Positions 26,968 through 37,663 of a stretch of 64,000 nucleotides of DNA are shown here, one piece after another (positions within the stretch are counted from its first letter, which is position 1; every line of letters starts with the position of its first letter). The DNA is from Microbacterium sp. 11MF (GTDB lineage: Bacteria > Actinomycetota > Actinomycetes > Actinomycetales > Microbacteriaceae): positions 124,001 through 188,000 of the forward strand of contig NZ_KB911459.1 of the NCBI RefSeq assembly GCF_000383475.1, in the 5' to 3' direction. The notes beneath the pieces were generated by a model, which was not told the origin of the DNA, did no database searches, and saw only the letters and a list, made by a program, of their open reading frames with translations. Both the position numbers and the translations under genes were made by a program.

Positions 26968-27807
26968 ATGTTCGAGGTATGGACGAGAGCTGAGCTCGTG
27001 TCGAGCGGTGCGTCAGCGCGACAGATCACTGATGCTGTCCGCGACGGGCGGTTGATCCGAGCGCGCAAGGGGCACTACGTGTCGGGCGACGCACCTCCGG
27101 CGCTCGTCACGGCGGCACGAGTCGGTGGGCGACTCGGTTGTATTTCCCTGCTGGCCGCCCTCGGCGTGTTCACCTTTGACGACGCGAAGGTCCATATCCA
27201 CATGGAACGAGGCGACAGCAGGATGCGGGGATCGACGGGCCCCATCCTCGCGCCTGTCGGTGACCGCGATGGGGTGAGCCTGCACTGGCGGAGATGGCTG
27301 GAGGCACCGGGCTCGGGGGCAGTTCACATCTACGACGCGCTTCTCGACGCCGTTCGGTGTCAGGACGCACGACACGCCATCGCCACACTCGACAGCGCCG
27401 CGCACATCGGGCTGATCACTCTCGCAGAGATCCGAGACCTGTTCGGAGTGCTACCCCGTCGCTATCGTGCGCTGGCGCCTCTCCTGGACGGACGCGCGGA
27501 GTCCGGTCCCGAGACTCTGGTCCGACTGATGGTGAGGAGCCTTGGGCATTCCGTCGAACTCCAGGTCACCCTTGAAGGCGTGGGGCGCGTCGACCTGCTG
27601 GTCGACGGGTGGTTGGTGATCGAGTGCGACAGTCGACAGTTCCACTCCTCATGGGATCAGCAGCGGACCGACTACCGCCGCGACCGCGCGCTGGCTGCAC
27701 TCGGGTACAGCGTTCTTCGCCTCATGGCGGAGGACATCCTCTATCGCCCGGACCTCGTCGTTGCTGCGCTCCGAGGGCTCCTGGACTCGCATCGTTCTGG
27801 CCACTGA
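26968..27807 (+). CDS. AbiEi-like winged-helix plus DUF559 (Vsr/PD-(D/E)XK-type) protein
   Basis: A 279-residue protein. The N-terminal 45 residues (RAELVSSGASARQITDAVRDGRLIRARKGHY is split here) resemble the type IV antitoxin AbiEi winged helix, and the C-terminal 110 residues are a DUF559 domain with GRVDLLVDGWLVIECDSRQ near 212-230, the D-ExD core of a Vsr-like nuclease. A homologue with the same layout lies at 44.8 kb. It sits alone, flanked by two inverted-repeat elements, and its base composition looks less GC-rich than its neighbours. Function is unknown; defence or DNA repair are possibilities. Confidence 0.7.
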   Translation: MFEVWTRAELVSSGASARQITDAVRDGRLIRARKGHYVSGDAPPALVTAARVGGRLGCISLLAALGVFTFDDAKVHIHMERGDSRMRGSTGPILAPVGDRDGVSLHWRRWLEAPGSGAVHIYDALLDAVRCQDARHAIATLDSAAHIGLITLAEIRDLFGVLPRRYRALAPLLDGRAESGPETLVRLMVRSLGHSVELQVTLEGVGRVDLLVDGWLVIECDSRQFHSSWDQQRTDYRRDRALAALGYSVLRLMAEDILYRPDLVVAALRGLLDSHRSGH

Positions 27808-27821
27808 GCAATCCTGCAGAA

Positions 27822-27913
27822 CCGAATTCAGTCCCGAAGGATGCGACAACGGGACGGCGGAGCGTGGTTCTGCGGGGTGCTCAGGGCCGGATGCGTCCGC
27901 AGACTGAATACGG
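27822..27913. repeat. Inverted-repeat element right of the AbiEi/DUF559 gene
   Basis: A 92-nt element ending in CCGAATTCAGTC and GACTGAATACGG (11 of 12 pairs complementary). The ends match the terminal repeats of the element at 26771-26858. The interior is different and less structured. It may be a decayed copy of the same mobile or structural repeat. Confidence 0.6.
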
Positions 27914-27930
27914 AACGCGTAGCAGCGGGC

Positions 27931-29395
<1,465 letters not shown>

Positions 29396-29430
29396 GGCGC
29401 GAACGGATGCCGCGCCCCCGCGTCCGTGCC

Positions 29431-30300
29431 TCAGCTGCCGAGCGTGTAGTCGGCCACGACGGGCGCGTGGTCGCTCCAGCGGGTGTCCCAGGACGGTGCC
29501 CGGACGACCCGGTAGTCGGTCGCCCGCGTCGCGAGCTCGGGGGTCGCGAGGTGGTAGTCGATCCGCCAGCCGGTGTCGTTGTCGAACGCCTTGCCGCGGT
29601 TCGACCACCACGTGTACGGCCCGTCGACCTCGCCGGCGAAGCTGCGCCCGACGTCGACCCAACCGAGTCCGGTGCCGCTGTCGCCGTCGACGGTCGTGAC
29701 GGTCTCGCCCGCGGGCCCGGTGAAGCGGTCGAAGTACGCGCGCTCGCGCGGCAGGAAGCCGGCCTTCTTGACGTTGCCCTTCCAATTGCGGATGTCGAAC
29801 TCGCGGTGCCCGACGTTGAGGTCGCCGGTGATGAGCGCGAGGTCGCCGAGGTGCGGCATCCGCTCTTCCATCGCGTCGAGGAACGCGTACTTCGCGACCT
29901 GCTTCTCGGTGCCCGCCTCGCCCGTGAAGACGTAGGCACTGACCACGGTGAGCAGCTCGCCGTCGACCTCGATGTCGGCTTCGACCCACCGGCCCTTCGA
30001 ATCGAGCGTGTCGTCGCCGAGCTCGACGCGCCAGACGTCGAACGGCTCGCGGGTCGCGATCGCGACACCGGCGCGACCCTTCGCGAGGGCCTCGTCGTTC
30101 ACCAGGTGCCACCCGGGAAGGGCGGCGGCGAGATCGGATGCCTCGGCCCGCACCTCCTGCAGGGTCAGGACGTCGACCCCCGCGGTCTCGAGCCAGTCGT
30201 GCATCCCCTTCCGGGCGGCGGCGCGGATGCCGTTGACGTTGACAGAGGCGATGCGGAGTGTTCGTGGCACGCCTTCCAGCGTATCCAGGGCGGCGGACAT
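29431..30300 (-). CDS. xth: Exodeoxyribonuclease III
   Basis: An endonuclease/exonuclease/phosphatase-fold enzyme of about 289 residues acting on abasic sites and 3' blocked ends. Motifs: ASVNVNGIRAA near 17, LQEVRAE near 42, GDLNVGHREFDI near 155 and the catalytic SDHAPV near 276. Two starts are possible: the ATG 5 nt after the yihY stop (chosen, MSAALDTLE) or a GTG ten codons later, nearer to where many homologues begin. It forms a two-gene unit with the YihY-type gene upstream. Confidence 0.9.
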   Translation of the reverse strand: MSAALDTLEGVPRTLRIASVNVNGIRAAARKGMHDWLETAGVDVLTLQEVRAEASDLAAALPGWHLVNDEALAKGRAGVAIATREPFDVWRVELGDDTLDSKGRWVEADIEVDGELLTVVSAYVFTGEAGTEKQVAKYAFLDAMEERMPHLGDLALITGDLNVGHREFDIRNWKGNVKKAGFLPRERAYFDRFTGPAGETVTTVDGDSGTGLGWVDVGRSFAGEVDGPYTWWSNRGKAFDNDTGWRIDYHLATPELATRATDYRVVRAPSWDTRWSDHAPVVADYTLGS

Positions 30301-30304
30301 CGCC

Positions 30305-31441
30305 TCACCGCCGGGTGCGTTCCCAGAGGTCCTCGGCGTGCCGCAGATCACGCCGTGCGCCGGGCTTCCGCCACCACGAGGCGTCCGCGAGCGCCTGCCG
30401 CGCCTCGCGGACACCGGCTTCGGCCACGACGCAGAGGGCGCGGCGCTCCTGCTCCCGTCGCTCCTCGGCGGTCAACTCCACGAGCGGGATGTCGGCGTCA
30501 TCCGCGGCGACGGCGATCCAGGACGCGGCGACGAGGATCACGATCCCCGCGAGGCGGAGCCAGAGCAGCAGCCCGACGACGGTGAAGGTCGCCAGGAGCG
30601 GATTGGTGGGGGAGTAGACCGCGAGGAATCCGGCGCCGAGCTGCAGGAGCGCGAGGGCACTCCCGCCGGCGGCGGCCCCCGGGATGATCGACCTCACCGG
30701 CAGCGAGGTCCCGGTGAGGAACCGGATGAGTCCGGTGAGAGCGGTGGTGTTCAGAAGGATGCTGACGATGACCGACGCGATGCGGCTCGATACGTCCACG
30801 GCGGTGGATTCGTACGGCACCCGGGCCCAGTCGAGCACGATCGCCACGACACCGCCCGCCACGAGTCCGAACAGCGCGCCGAGGACCAGGGCGAGCCCGA
30901 ACAGGAGGGCGGCGAGCAGGTCCCCGAGTTTGAGGAGCACGAAGCTCCTCGTGTCGAACGGCAGGCCGAAGATGTCGCGCACCGCGCGGCGGGTGAAGGT
31001 GACGAATCCGATCGCCGTCCAGATCGCGACGGTGACGGCGATCGCACCCGTCACCGCGAGGAGGCTGCCGCTGTCGCGCGCGATACCCGCCACGTCGGCC
31101 GGATCGAGCGTTCCCCCGACCGCGATGAATCCGGGCAGGTAGGAGTTCACGACCGTGATGAGTCCGTCGATGGCGGTCTGCGAACCGCCCAGCCAGAGGC
31201 CGACGGCGGCGAAGGCGGTGTACAGCGTCGCGAAGATCGCGAACAGGGACTGATAGCTGATGGATGCCGCGAGCAGGAACCCGTTCCGCCGCAGGAAGCG
31301 GCGCCACACCCGCACCGGGAACGAGCCGATGGTCCGCTGCGTCAGCTCGGTGGCCCGCTCGATCGGCTGATCGAGTCGCTCGCGCAGACGAGACGCCTCC
31401 CACCGCTCGCGCAGGGGAGGCGTCGTGTCGTCCGAGGTCAC
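30305..31441 (-). CDS. YihY/BrkB family inner-membrane protein
   Basis: A 378-residue protein with about six transmembrane helices (from residue 55 to 320) and a soluble basic C-terminal tail. The family hallmark near FLLAASISYQSLFAIFATLY (about 56) is present. YihY/BrkB proteins were once called ribonuclease BN but are now considered membrane proteins of unknown role, possibly transporters. It starts at a GTG with TAGCCT 6 nt upstream. xth follows directly. Confidence 0.85.
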   Translation of the reverse strand: MTSDDTTPPLRERWEASRLRERLDQPIERATELTQRTIGSFPVRVWRRFLRRNGFLLAASISYQSLFAIFATLYTAFAAVGLWLGGSQTAIDGLITVVNSYLPGFIAVGGTLDPADVAGIARDSGSLLAVTGAIAVTVAIWTAIGFVTFTRRAVRDIFGLPFDTRSFVLLKLGDLLAALLFGLALVLGALFGLVAGGVVAIVLDWARVPYESTAVDVSSRIASVIVSILLNTTALTGLIRFLTGTSLPVRSIIPGAAAGGSALALLQLGAGFLAVYSPTNPLLATFTVVGLLLWLRLAGIVILVAASWIAVAADDADIPLVELTAEERREQERRALCVVAEAGVREARQALADASWWRKPGARRDLRHAEDLWERTRR

Positions 31442-31447
31442 GCCTCG

Positions 31448-31453
31448 AGGCTA
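31448..31453 (-). promoter_or_regulatory. -10 hexamer of leaderless yihY-type gene
   Basis: TAGCCT on the minus strand, 6 nt before the GTG; this promoter probably also drives xth. Confidence 0.5.
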
Positions 31454-31463
31454 TCCGGCCGGA

Positions 31464-32231
31464 TCAGCTGCGGAGGACCGCCTGCTTGACCTCGGCGATG
31501 GCCTTGGTGATCTCGATGCCGCGGGGGCACGCCTCGGTGCAGTTGAAGGTCGTGCGGCAGCGCCACACGCCTTCCTTGTCGTTGAGGATGTCGAGGCGCA
31601 CGTCGCCCGCGTCGTCGCGCGAGTCGAAGATGAAGCGGTGCGCGTTGACGATCGCGGCGGGGCCGAAGTACTGACCGTCGGTCCAGAACACAGGGCAGGA
31701 CGACGTGCACGCGGCGCAGAGGATGCACTTCGTGGTGTCGTCGTAGACGGCGCGGTCCTTGATCGACTGGATGCGCTCCTTGCCGGGCTCCGGCGCGCTG
31801 TTCGCCTGGAGGAAGGGCTGCACGTCGCGGAAGGACTCGAAGAACGGGTCCATGTCGACGATGAGGTCCTTCTCCAGCGGCAGTCCCTTGATCGCCTCGA
31901 CGTAGATCGGCTTCGAGATGTCGAGGTCCTTGATCAGCGTCTTGCAGGCGAGGCGGTTGCGGCCGTTGATGCGCATGGCGTCCGAGCCGCAGATGCCGTG
32001 GGCGCACGAGCGGCGGAAGCTCAGCGTGCCGTCGACGTCCCACTTGATGCGGTGCAGTGCGTCCAGCACGCGGTCCGTCGGGTACATCTCCACGTCGTAG
32101 TCGACCCAGCGCGGCTCAGCGTCCACCTCGGGGTCGAAGCGCCGGATGATGAAGGTGACCAGGTACGACTGGATGCCGGAGTCGTTCGTCTCCTGCGTCT
32201 GCGCCGGGGCGCCGCTGTCGACGATCGTCAT
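31464..32231 (-). CDS. sdhB: Succinate dehydrogenase iron-sulfur subunit
   Basis: A 255-residue iron-sulfur subunit. The 2Fe-2S ligands are in SCAHGICGSDAM plus a downstream Cys (about 75-103), and two further cluster motifs lie in CILCAACTSSCP (about 170) and CRTTFNCTEACPRGI (about 220), giving 2Fe-2S, 4Fe-4S and 3Fe-4S centres. It passes electrons from SdhA to the quinone. The ATG shares a base with the sdhA stop (TGATG). It is the last gene of sdhCDAB, matching the order in Mycobacterium tuberculosis. Confidence 0.96.
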   Translation of the reverse strand: MTIVDSGAPAQTQETNDSGIQSYLVTFIIRRFDPEVDAEPRWVDYDVEMYPTDRVLDALHRIKWDVDGTLSFRRSCAHGICGSDAMRINGRNRLACKTLIKDLDISKPIYVEAIKGLPLEKDLIVDMDPFFESFRDVQPFLQANSAPEPGKERIQSIKDRAVYDDTTKCILCAACTSSCPVFWTDGQYFGPAAIVNAHRFIFDSRDDAGDVRLDILNDKEGVWRCRTTFNCTEACPRGIEITKAIAEVKQAVLRS

Positions 32232-34057
32232 CAGTACTTCCTCTCCATCGGCGGGTAGTTGTACTCGCCCTGCTCGTTCTTGGTGAACACGACCGGCTTC
32301 CAATCCAGGCGGATGTGGTCCTCGGGGTTCGCGGAGTGCGGGTCGCCCGTGAGGTAGGCCATCGTGTGCTGCATGTATTCGTCGTCGTTGCGGTCGGGGT
32401 AGTCCTCGCGCATGTGACCGCCGCGGCTCTCCTTGCGGTTGCGCGCGGCGTAGGCGACGATCTCGGCGATGTCGAGGAGGAAGCCCAGCTCGACGGCCTC
32501 GAGGAGGTCGGTGTTGTAGCGCTTGCCCTTGTCGTCGACGTGGACGTTCTTGTACCGCTCGCGCAGGTCGTTGATCGTGCCCATGACGTTCGTGAGCGTC
32601 TCTTCGGTGCGGAAGACCTGGGCGTTGGCGTCCATCTCCTCCTGCAGCTTCTTGCGGAGCGTGGAGATGCGCTCGGTGCCCGCGTTGTTCCGCAGGCCCT
32701 CGATCAGCTCGCGGACCTCCTTCGCGGGGTCCTCGGGGAGCGGCATGAACTCGGCGGTCTGGACGTACTCGACCGCGTTCTGGCCGGAGCGCTTCCCGAA
32801 GACGTTGATGTCCAGGAGCGAGTTCGTGCCGAGGCGGTTCGCGCCGTGCACCGACACGCACGCGCACTCGCCCGCGGCGTAGAGGCCGGGGACGACGGTG
32901 TCGTTGTCGGCGAGGACCTCGCCCTTGATGTTGGTCGGGATGCCGCCCATCGCGTAGTGCGCGGTCGGCATGACCGGCACCGGCTCGACGACCGGGTCGA
33001 CGCCGAGGTAGGTACGGGCGAACTCGGTGATGTCGGGGAGCTTCGTCTCGAGCACTTCGGCGCCCAGGTGCGTGCAGTCGAGGTAGACGTAGTCCTTGTT
33101 CGGGCCGGCGCCGCGGCCTTCGAGGACCTCCTTGACCATGCACCGGGCGACGATGTCGCGGGGCGCGAGGTCCTTGATGGTGGGGGCGTAGCGCTCCATG
33201 AACCGCTCGCCCGAGGCGTTGCGGAGGATCGCGCCCTCGCCGCGGGCACCCTCGGTGAGAAGGATGCCGAGGCCCGCCAGACCTGTCGGGTGGAACTGGA
33301 AGAACTCGATGTCCTCGAGCGGCAGTCCCTTGCGCCAGACGATGCCGACGCCGTCACCGGTGAGGGTGTGGGCGTTCGAGGTCGTCTTGAAGATCTTGCC
33401 GAAGCCGCCGGTCGCGAAGATGACGGCCTTGGCGTGGAAGACGTGGAGGTCGCCGGTGGCGAGCTCGTACGCGACGACACCGGCGATGCCGGTGCGACCC
33501 AGGGCATCCTTCACCGTGATGAGGTCGAGGGCGTAGAACTCGTTGAAGAAGTTGATGCCGAGCTTGACGCAGTTCTGGAACAGCGTCTGGAGGATCATGT
33601 GACCCGTCCGGTCGGCGGCGTAGCAGGCGCGACGGACCGGGTTCTTGCCGTGCTCAGCGGTGTGCCCGCCGAAACGGCGCTGGTCGATCTTGCCGTCGGG
33701 CGTGCGGTTGAAGGGCAGGCCCATGTTCTCGAGGTCGATGACCGCGTCGATGGCTTCCTTCGCGAGGATCTCGGCTGCGTCCTGGTCGACGAGGTAGTCG
33801 CCGCCCTTGACGGTGTCGAAGGTGTGCCACTCCCAGGAGTCCTCTTCGACGTTGGCGAGCGCTGCCGCCATGCCGCCCTGTGCCGCGCCGGTGTGGCTGC
33901 GGGTCGGGTAGAGCTTAGTGATGACGGCCGTCTTCGCGCCGGGACCGGCCTCGATCGCGGCGCGCATGCCGGCGCCGCCGGCGCCCACGATGACGACGTC
34001 GAACTGGTGGTAGTGGACGCCGTCCTTGACGACGGAGTCCGCGGTCTGAGTGCTCAC
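32231..34057 (-). CDS. sdhA: Succinate dehydrogenase flavoprotein subunit
   Basis: A 608-residue flavoprotein that oxidises succinate to fumarate. It binds FAD through [10 protein letters not shown] near 21-30 and carries the covalent FAD His55 in [10 protein letters not shown]. The active-site region [11 protein letters not shown] and RGEGAILRN is near 255-275. The GTG start lies 46 nt below the sdhD stop. It is membrane-anchored through SdhC and SdhD. Confidence 0.96.
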   Translation of the reverse strand: MSTQTADSVVKDGVHYHQFDVVIVGAGGAGMRAAIEAGPGAKTAVITKLYPTRSHTGAAQGGMAAALANVEEDSWEWHTFDTVKGGDYLVDQDAAEILAKEAIDAVIDLENMGLPFNRTPDGKIDQRRFGGHTAEHGKNPVRRACYAADRTGHMILQTLFQNCVKLGINFFNEFYALDLITVKDALGRTGIAGVVAYELATGDLHVFHAKAVIFATGGFGKIFKTTSNAHTLTGDGVGIVWRKGLPLEDIEFFQFHPTGLAGLGILLTEGARGEGAILRNASGERFMERYAPTIKDLAPRDIVARCMVKEVLEGRGAGPNKDYVYLDCTHLGAEVLETKLPDITEFARTYLGVDPVVEPVPVMPTAHYAMGGIPTNIKGEVLADNDTVVPGLYAAGECACVSVHGANRLGTNSLLDINVFGKRSGQNAVEYVQTAEFMPLPEDPAKEVRELIEGLRNNAGTERISTLRKKLQEEMDANAQVFRTEETLTNVMGTINDLRERYKNVHVDDKGKRYNTDLLEAVELGFLLDIAEIVAYAARNRKESRGGHMREDYPDRNDDEYMQHTMAYLTGDPHSANPEDHIRLDWKPVVFTKNEQGEYNYPPMERKY

Positions 34058-34103
34058 GTGACGAATGCCTCTGTTCTCTGCTTTGCGTGCCGGCGCGGCC
34101 GGC

Positions 34104-34565
34104 TCAGCCCTGTGCCTTGCAGACCTCGGCGAGAACGCTGCCGTCGAGGTTGGGGATGCAGGGATCGAAGGTGAAGACCACGAGGGTGCCGAGGAGGATC
34201 ATGAAGCCGGCCACCACCCAGAGGCTGGTGACGAGGACCCGGCGGACCTTCGCGTTGGTGACGTAGTCGTTGACGATCGTGCGCATGCCGTTCGTGCCGT
34301 GGATGAACGCCAGCCACAGCATGAGGACGTCCCACCACTGCCAGAACGGCGTGGCGAACTTGCCCGCGACAAACGCGAAGTCCAGGCCCGAGATGCCCTC
34401 GCCGAGCATGAGGTTGACGAAGAGGTGACCGAAGATGAGGACGAGCAGCAGCACGCCCGAGACGCGCATGAAGACCCAGCCCCACTTCTCGAGGTTGGGA
34501 CCCTTCTTGCGGACGGCGGCCTTGCCCTGCGGGGTGCGCGGAGCGGCGAGGGTGTCGGCGGTCAT
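34104..34565 (-). CDS. sdhD: Succinate dehydrogenase membrane anchor, SdhD
   Basis: A 153-residue protein with three transmembrane helices (about 33-60, 80-105, 113-135). [20 protein letters not shown] carries the conserved arginine and serine region, with a His in HLFVN that is a candidate heme b ligand. Start is the ATG sharing a base with the sdhC stop (TGATG). Together with SdhC it forms the quinone and heme site of complex II. Confidence 0.88.
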   Translation of the reverse strand: MTADTLAAPRTPQGKAAVRKKGPNLEKWGWVFMRVSGVLLLVLIFGHLFVNLMLGEGISGLDFAFVAGKFATPFWQWWDVLMLWLAFIHGTNGMRTIVNDYVTNAKVRRVLVTSLWVVAGFMILLGTLVVFTFDPCIPNLDGSVLAEVCKAQG

Positions 34566-34999
34566 CAGTGCTCGCCTCCCATGTGCGAGAAGACGTTCGG
34601 AAGGTGGCGCGCGGCGAAGCCGACGAGGGTGACGGCCCAGACGGCCAGCACTCCCCACCACAGCTGCCGCTGGTGACGCGTGGCCCACGGCCACAGGTCC
34701 ACCGCGATGATGCGGAGGCCGTTGAAGGCGTGGTAGACGATCGCGCCGACCAGGGCGACTTCGCCGAGGCCCATGATCGGGTTCTTGTACGTGCCGATGA
34801 CCGCGTTGTACGCATCGGGGGAGACCCGGATGAGTGCGGTGTCGAGGACGTGCACGAGCAGGAAGAAGAAGATGGCGATGCCGGTGATGCGGTGAAGGAC
34901 CCACGACCACATGCCCTCGTTGCCGCGGTACAGCGTGCCGCGCGGGGTCTTGGACGTGGTCTCAGCGATCGACGGCGTGACGCGTGCTGGTGCAGACAC
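34565..34999 (-). CDS. sdhC: Succinate dehydrogenase cytochrome b556 subunit
   Basis: A 144-residue anchor with three transmembrane helices. The signature RGNEGMWSWVLHRITGIAIFF (about 22-42) contains the SxxHRxTG-type motif with quinone-site residues, followed by HVLDTALI. GTG start with GGGAGGA 6 nt upstream; a longer frame exists upstream but lacks similarity and a ribosome site. It is the first gene of sdhCDAB, with a leader of about 90 nt and TAGGAT as a possible -10 at 35096-35101. Confidence 0.9.
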   Translation of the reverse strand: MSAPARVTPSIAETTSKTPRGTLYRGNEGMWSWVLHRITGIAIFFFLLVHVLDTALIRVSPDAYNAVIGTYKNPIMGLGEVALVGAIVYHAFNGLRIIAVDLWPWATRHQRQLWWGVLAVWAVTLVGFAARHLPNVFSHMGGEH

Positions 35000-35095
35000 G
35001 GTCGTCCTCCCTTGAGTGAGATGGATCGCGCGCGTGCGGCGAGATCGCGGCATCCCGGGGAATGTCGCCCATCGTCGCAAGCGGGCGCATCGACC

Positions 35096-35101
35096 ATCCT
35101 A
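35096..35101 (-). promoter_or_regulatory. Candidate -10 of the sdhCDAB promoter
   Basis: TAGGAT on the minus strand about 97 nt upstream of the sdhC GTG. Unlike the leaderless genes here, sdhC would have a leader with a good ribosome site. No -35 match is obvious. Confidence 0.35.
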
Positions 35102-35149
35102 AGCGGCCTCGAGAGGGGTGGGCGAGGAAGGCGAGCCTTAATCGGCCGG

Positions 35150-35155
35150 TAGGGT
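35150..35155 (+). promoter_or_regulatory. -10 hexamer of leaderless mannose-1-phosphate guanylyltransferase gene
   Basis: TAGGGT 7 nt before the ATG, with no Shine-Dalgarno. Confidence 0.5.
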
Positions 35156-35162
35156 TCCGACC

Positions 35163-36275
35163 ATGGTCGAACACATCGAGGACTTTTACGCCGTCATCCC
35201 CGCCGGGGGCGTCGGATCCCGCCTGTGGCCCCTGTCTCGCGCGGATGCCCCGAAGTTCCTCCACGACCTGACCGGGTCGGGGCACTCCCTCCTCCGCGAC
35301 ACGTGGAACCGCCTCGAGCCCCTCACCGGGCCCGATCGGATCGCCGTCGTCACCGGCCGCGCGCACCGCGCCGCCGTCGAGGCGCAGCTCCCCGGCATCC
35401 CCGACAAGAACGTCATCCTCGAATCCGAGCCGCGCGACTCCGCCGCCGCGATCGGCCTCGCTGCGTCGATCCTGCACCGGCGGCATCCGGATGTCGTCAT
35501 CGGATCCTTCGCCGCCGATCACGTCATCCGCGGCTCGCGCGTGTTCGAGTTCGCGGTGCGCGACGCCGTCGAGGTGGCACGCGAGGGCTACATCTGCACG
35601 ATCGGCATCACCCCGTCCGAGCCGGCGGTCGGCTTCGGCTACATCAAGCGGGGCGGCGAGCTGATCGTCGACGGCGCGCGGGATGCCTCCCTGGTCGAGC
35701 GCTTCGTCGAGAAGCCCGACCTCGAGACGGCGAAGGCCTACGTCGCCGATCGCTCCTACCTGTGGAACGCGGGCATGTTCATCTCGCGGGCCGACGTCCT
35801 GCTCGCCGAGATCGAGGCGAACAACCCCACCCTGCACGCCGGGCTCATGGAGCTCGCCGAAGCGTGGGACGACCGCGATCTCCGGGGCCCCGCCGTCGAC
35901 CGCATCTGGCCGACCCTCGAGAAGATCGCGATCGACTACGTCGTCGCGGAGCCGGCGGCGGAGAAGGGCAAGCTCGCCGTCGTCCCCGGACACTTCGACT
36001 GGGATGACGTGGGGGACTTCGCGAGCCTCGCCAAGCTCAACTCGGGCGGCCGCACGGACCTCGCGATCCTCGGACAGAACGCCCGCGTGCTCTCGGATGC
36101 CGCGAGCGGCATCGTCGTCTCGCAGACGAGTCGCGTGATCAGCATCATCGGCGTCAAGGACATCGTCGTCGTCGACACGGACGACGCGCTTCTGGTGACC
36201 ACTGCCGAGCACGCCCAGCGGGTCAAGAGCGTCGTCGACGCGCTGAAGGTGACCGGTCGCGGGGACGTCCTCTGA
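35163..36275 (+). CDS. Mannose-1-phosphate guanylyltransferase
   Basis: A 370-residue nucleotidyltransferase that makes GDP-mannose from mannose 1-phosphate and GTP. The pyrophosphorylase signature AVIPAGGVGSRLWPLSRADAPKF is split at about 10-32, and FVEKPD is near 183. It lacks the phosphomannose isomerase domain of ManC fusions, so is single-function. GDP-mannose supports mannosylated lipids and polysaccharides. It stands alone, divergent from sdhCDAB with TAGGGT 7 nt before the ATG. manC and manB are used inconsistently, so no symbol is given. Confidence 0.9.
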   Translation: MVEHIEDFYAVIPAGGVGSRLWPLSRADAPKFLHDLTGSGHSLLRDTWNRLEPLTGPDRIAVVTGRAHRAAVEAQLPGIPDKNVILESEPRDSAAAIGLAASILHRRHPDVVIGSFAADHVIRGSRVFEFAVRDAVEVAREGYICTIGITPSEPAVGFGYIKRGGELIVDGARDASLVERFVEKPDLETAKAYVADRSYLWNAGMFISRADVLLAEIEANNPTLHAGLMELAEAWDDRDLRGPAVDRIWPTLEKIAIDYVVAEPAAEKGKLAVVPGHFDWDDVGDFASLAKLNSGGRTDLAILGQNARVLSDAASGIVVSQTSRVISIIGVKDIVVVDTDDALLVTTAEHAQRVKSVVDALKVTGRGDVL

Positions 36276-36399
36276 CACCCCGTCCGTTGAGCAGGATGCC
36301 GCTCCTGTGACGGGTTCATTGCGGCTTTGTAACCATTCGGACGAACGGGCTCATCAGGGTGACCGGTCGTCGTCACAGTGGGTAACTTCGGTTGCGCAC

Positions 36400-36418
36400 A
36401 CCCGCGAAGTCCGCGGGT
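36400..36418 (+). promoter_or_regulatory. Hairpin in the leader of the BMP lipoprotein gene
   Basis: ACCCGCG and CGCGGGT form a 7-bp stem with a 5-nt loop, ending 11 nt before the GGAGG ribosome site. It may influence translation or mRNA stability, or be an operator. TAACTT at 36383-36388 is a possible -10 upstream of it. Confidence 0.35.
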
Positions 36419-36438
36419 TCTCTTCCGTGGAGGCACTC

Positions 36439-37563
36439 TTGACCATCTCGAACCCGAAGAAGCTCGCCGGCATCGCCGGTGCCGCGCTTCTCATCGCCGC
36501 GCTGGCTGGCTGCGGTACCGCACCCGAGGCCAACCCGACGTCGTCCGCCGGCGCCGGTGGCGGCGACATCGTCGACGGCTTCAAGCCCTGCCTGGTCTCC
36601 GACGCCGGTGGCTGGAACGACAAGTCGTTCAACGAGTCGGCCAAGAACGGCATGGACAAGGCCGCCGACGAGCTGGGCATCAAGCCCCTCGAGTTCGAGT
36701 CGACCAACGACAACGACTACGAGCCCAACATGACCACGGCGATCTCCGAGGGCTGCACCCTCATCGTCTCGGTCGGCTTCAAGCTCGCCGCGGCGACGGT
36801 CGAGGCGGCCAAGGCCAACCCGGAACTGCAGTTCGCGATCATCGACGACTACGCGGACACCGACCAGGACGGCAAGACCGACGCCCCCAACATCAAGCCC
36901 CTCGTGTTCAACACGGCGGAGGCCGCGTACCTCGGTGGCTACGCCGCCGCCGCGTGGTCCGCTGAGGCCGGCGTCAACAAGGTGGGCACCTTCGGTGGCC
37001 TCCAGATCCCCTCGGTCGCGGTCTTCATGGACGGCTACGCCCTCGGCGTCGAGAAGTACAACGAGGACAAGGGTGCCGACGTCAAGCTCTTCGGCTGGGA
37101 CGTCGCCGCTCAGAAGGGCGCCTTCACCGGCGGCTTCGACGCGAACGACACCGCCAAGCAGACCGCTCAGTCGGTCCTCGACCAGGGCGTCGACGTCATC
37201 CTCCCCGTCGGCGGTCCGATCTACACGAGCGCCGCAGCGGCGATCAAGGACAGCGGTGACGACACCCTCATCCTCGGCGTCGACAGCGACCTCGCCGTCG
37301 CCGATGACACGGTCTCCGACATCACGCTGGTCTCGATCATGAAGGCGATCGACGTGGCCGTCTACGACACCACGGTCGCCGCATCGACCGGCAAGTTCGA
37401 CGCCGCGCCGTACGTCGGCACCCTCGAGAACGAGGGCGTCAAGCTCTCGAGCTTCCACGACTTCGAGTCGAAGCTGCCCGCCGGTCTGACCGACGAGCTC
37501 GACACGCTCCAGAAGTCGATCATCTCCGGTGACATCACGGTCGAGTCCAAGAACTCGCCGTGA
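36439..37563 (+). CDS. BMP family nucleoside ABC transporter substrate-binding lipoprotein
   Basis: A 374-residue lipoprotein (PnrA-like) with lipobox ALAGC, Cys at 25. Family motifs of the BMP/PnrA fold: DAGGWNDKSFNESAKNG near 55 and SVGFKLAAAT near 112. PnrA/BmpA-type proteins bind purine and pyrimidine nucleosides. I start at TTG (TTGACCATC), which has GGAGG 5 nt upstream; a GTG four codons earlier is possible but overlaps that ribosome site. It begins the importer operon whose products feed cdd-deoA-add. Confidence 0.9.
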   Translation: MTISNPKKLAGIAGAALLIAALAGCGTAPEANPTSSAGAGGGDIVDGFKPCLVSDAGGWNDKSFNESAKNGMDKAADELGIKPLEFESTNDNDYEPNMTTAISEGCTLIVSVGFKLAAATVEAAKANPELQFAIIDDYADTDQDGKTDAPNIKPLVFNTAEAAYLGGYAAAAWSAEAGVNKVGTFGGLQIPSVAVFMDGYALGVEKYNEDKGADVKLFGWDVAAQKGAFTGGFDANDTAKQTAQSVLDQGVDVILPVGGPIYTSAAAAIKDSGDDTLILGVDSDLAVADDTVSDITLVSIMKAIDVAVYDTTVAASTGKFDAAPYVGTLENEGVKLSSFHDFESKLPAGLTDELDTLQKSIISGDITVESKNSP

Positions 37564-37576
37564 TCTGAACGACATC

Positions 37577-37615
37577 CACTCGGGGCGGGCAGCGCAGAGC
37601 TGTCCGCCCCGAGTG
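37577..37615 (+). terminator. Intra-operon hairpin between the lipoprotein gene and the ATPase gene
   Basis: CACTCGGGGCGG / CCGCCCCGAGTG form a 12-bp stem, extended by a GCAG/CTGT part in the loop region, followed by a weak T-containing tail ending in TTTT about 15 nt on. Partial termination here would make the binding protein more abundant than the membrane components, as is typical for ABC importers. Confidence 0.7.
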
Positions 37616-37635
37616 CCGTTCGCTCAACGTTTTAT

Positions 37636-37660
37636 GGCGGGTACTTTCCAGACACCCGCC
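37636..37660 (+). promoter_or_regulatory. Hairpin upstream of the nucleoside ABC ATPase gene
   Basis: GGCGGGT and ACCCGCC form a 7-bp stem with an 11-nt loop, 15 nt upstream of the ATG and just before the TAGGGT hexamer. It shares the ACCCGC/GCGGGT arm core with the leader hairpin at 36400-36418. Confidence 0.35.
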
Positions 37661-37663
37661 GGT

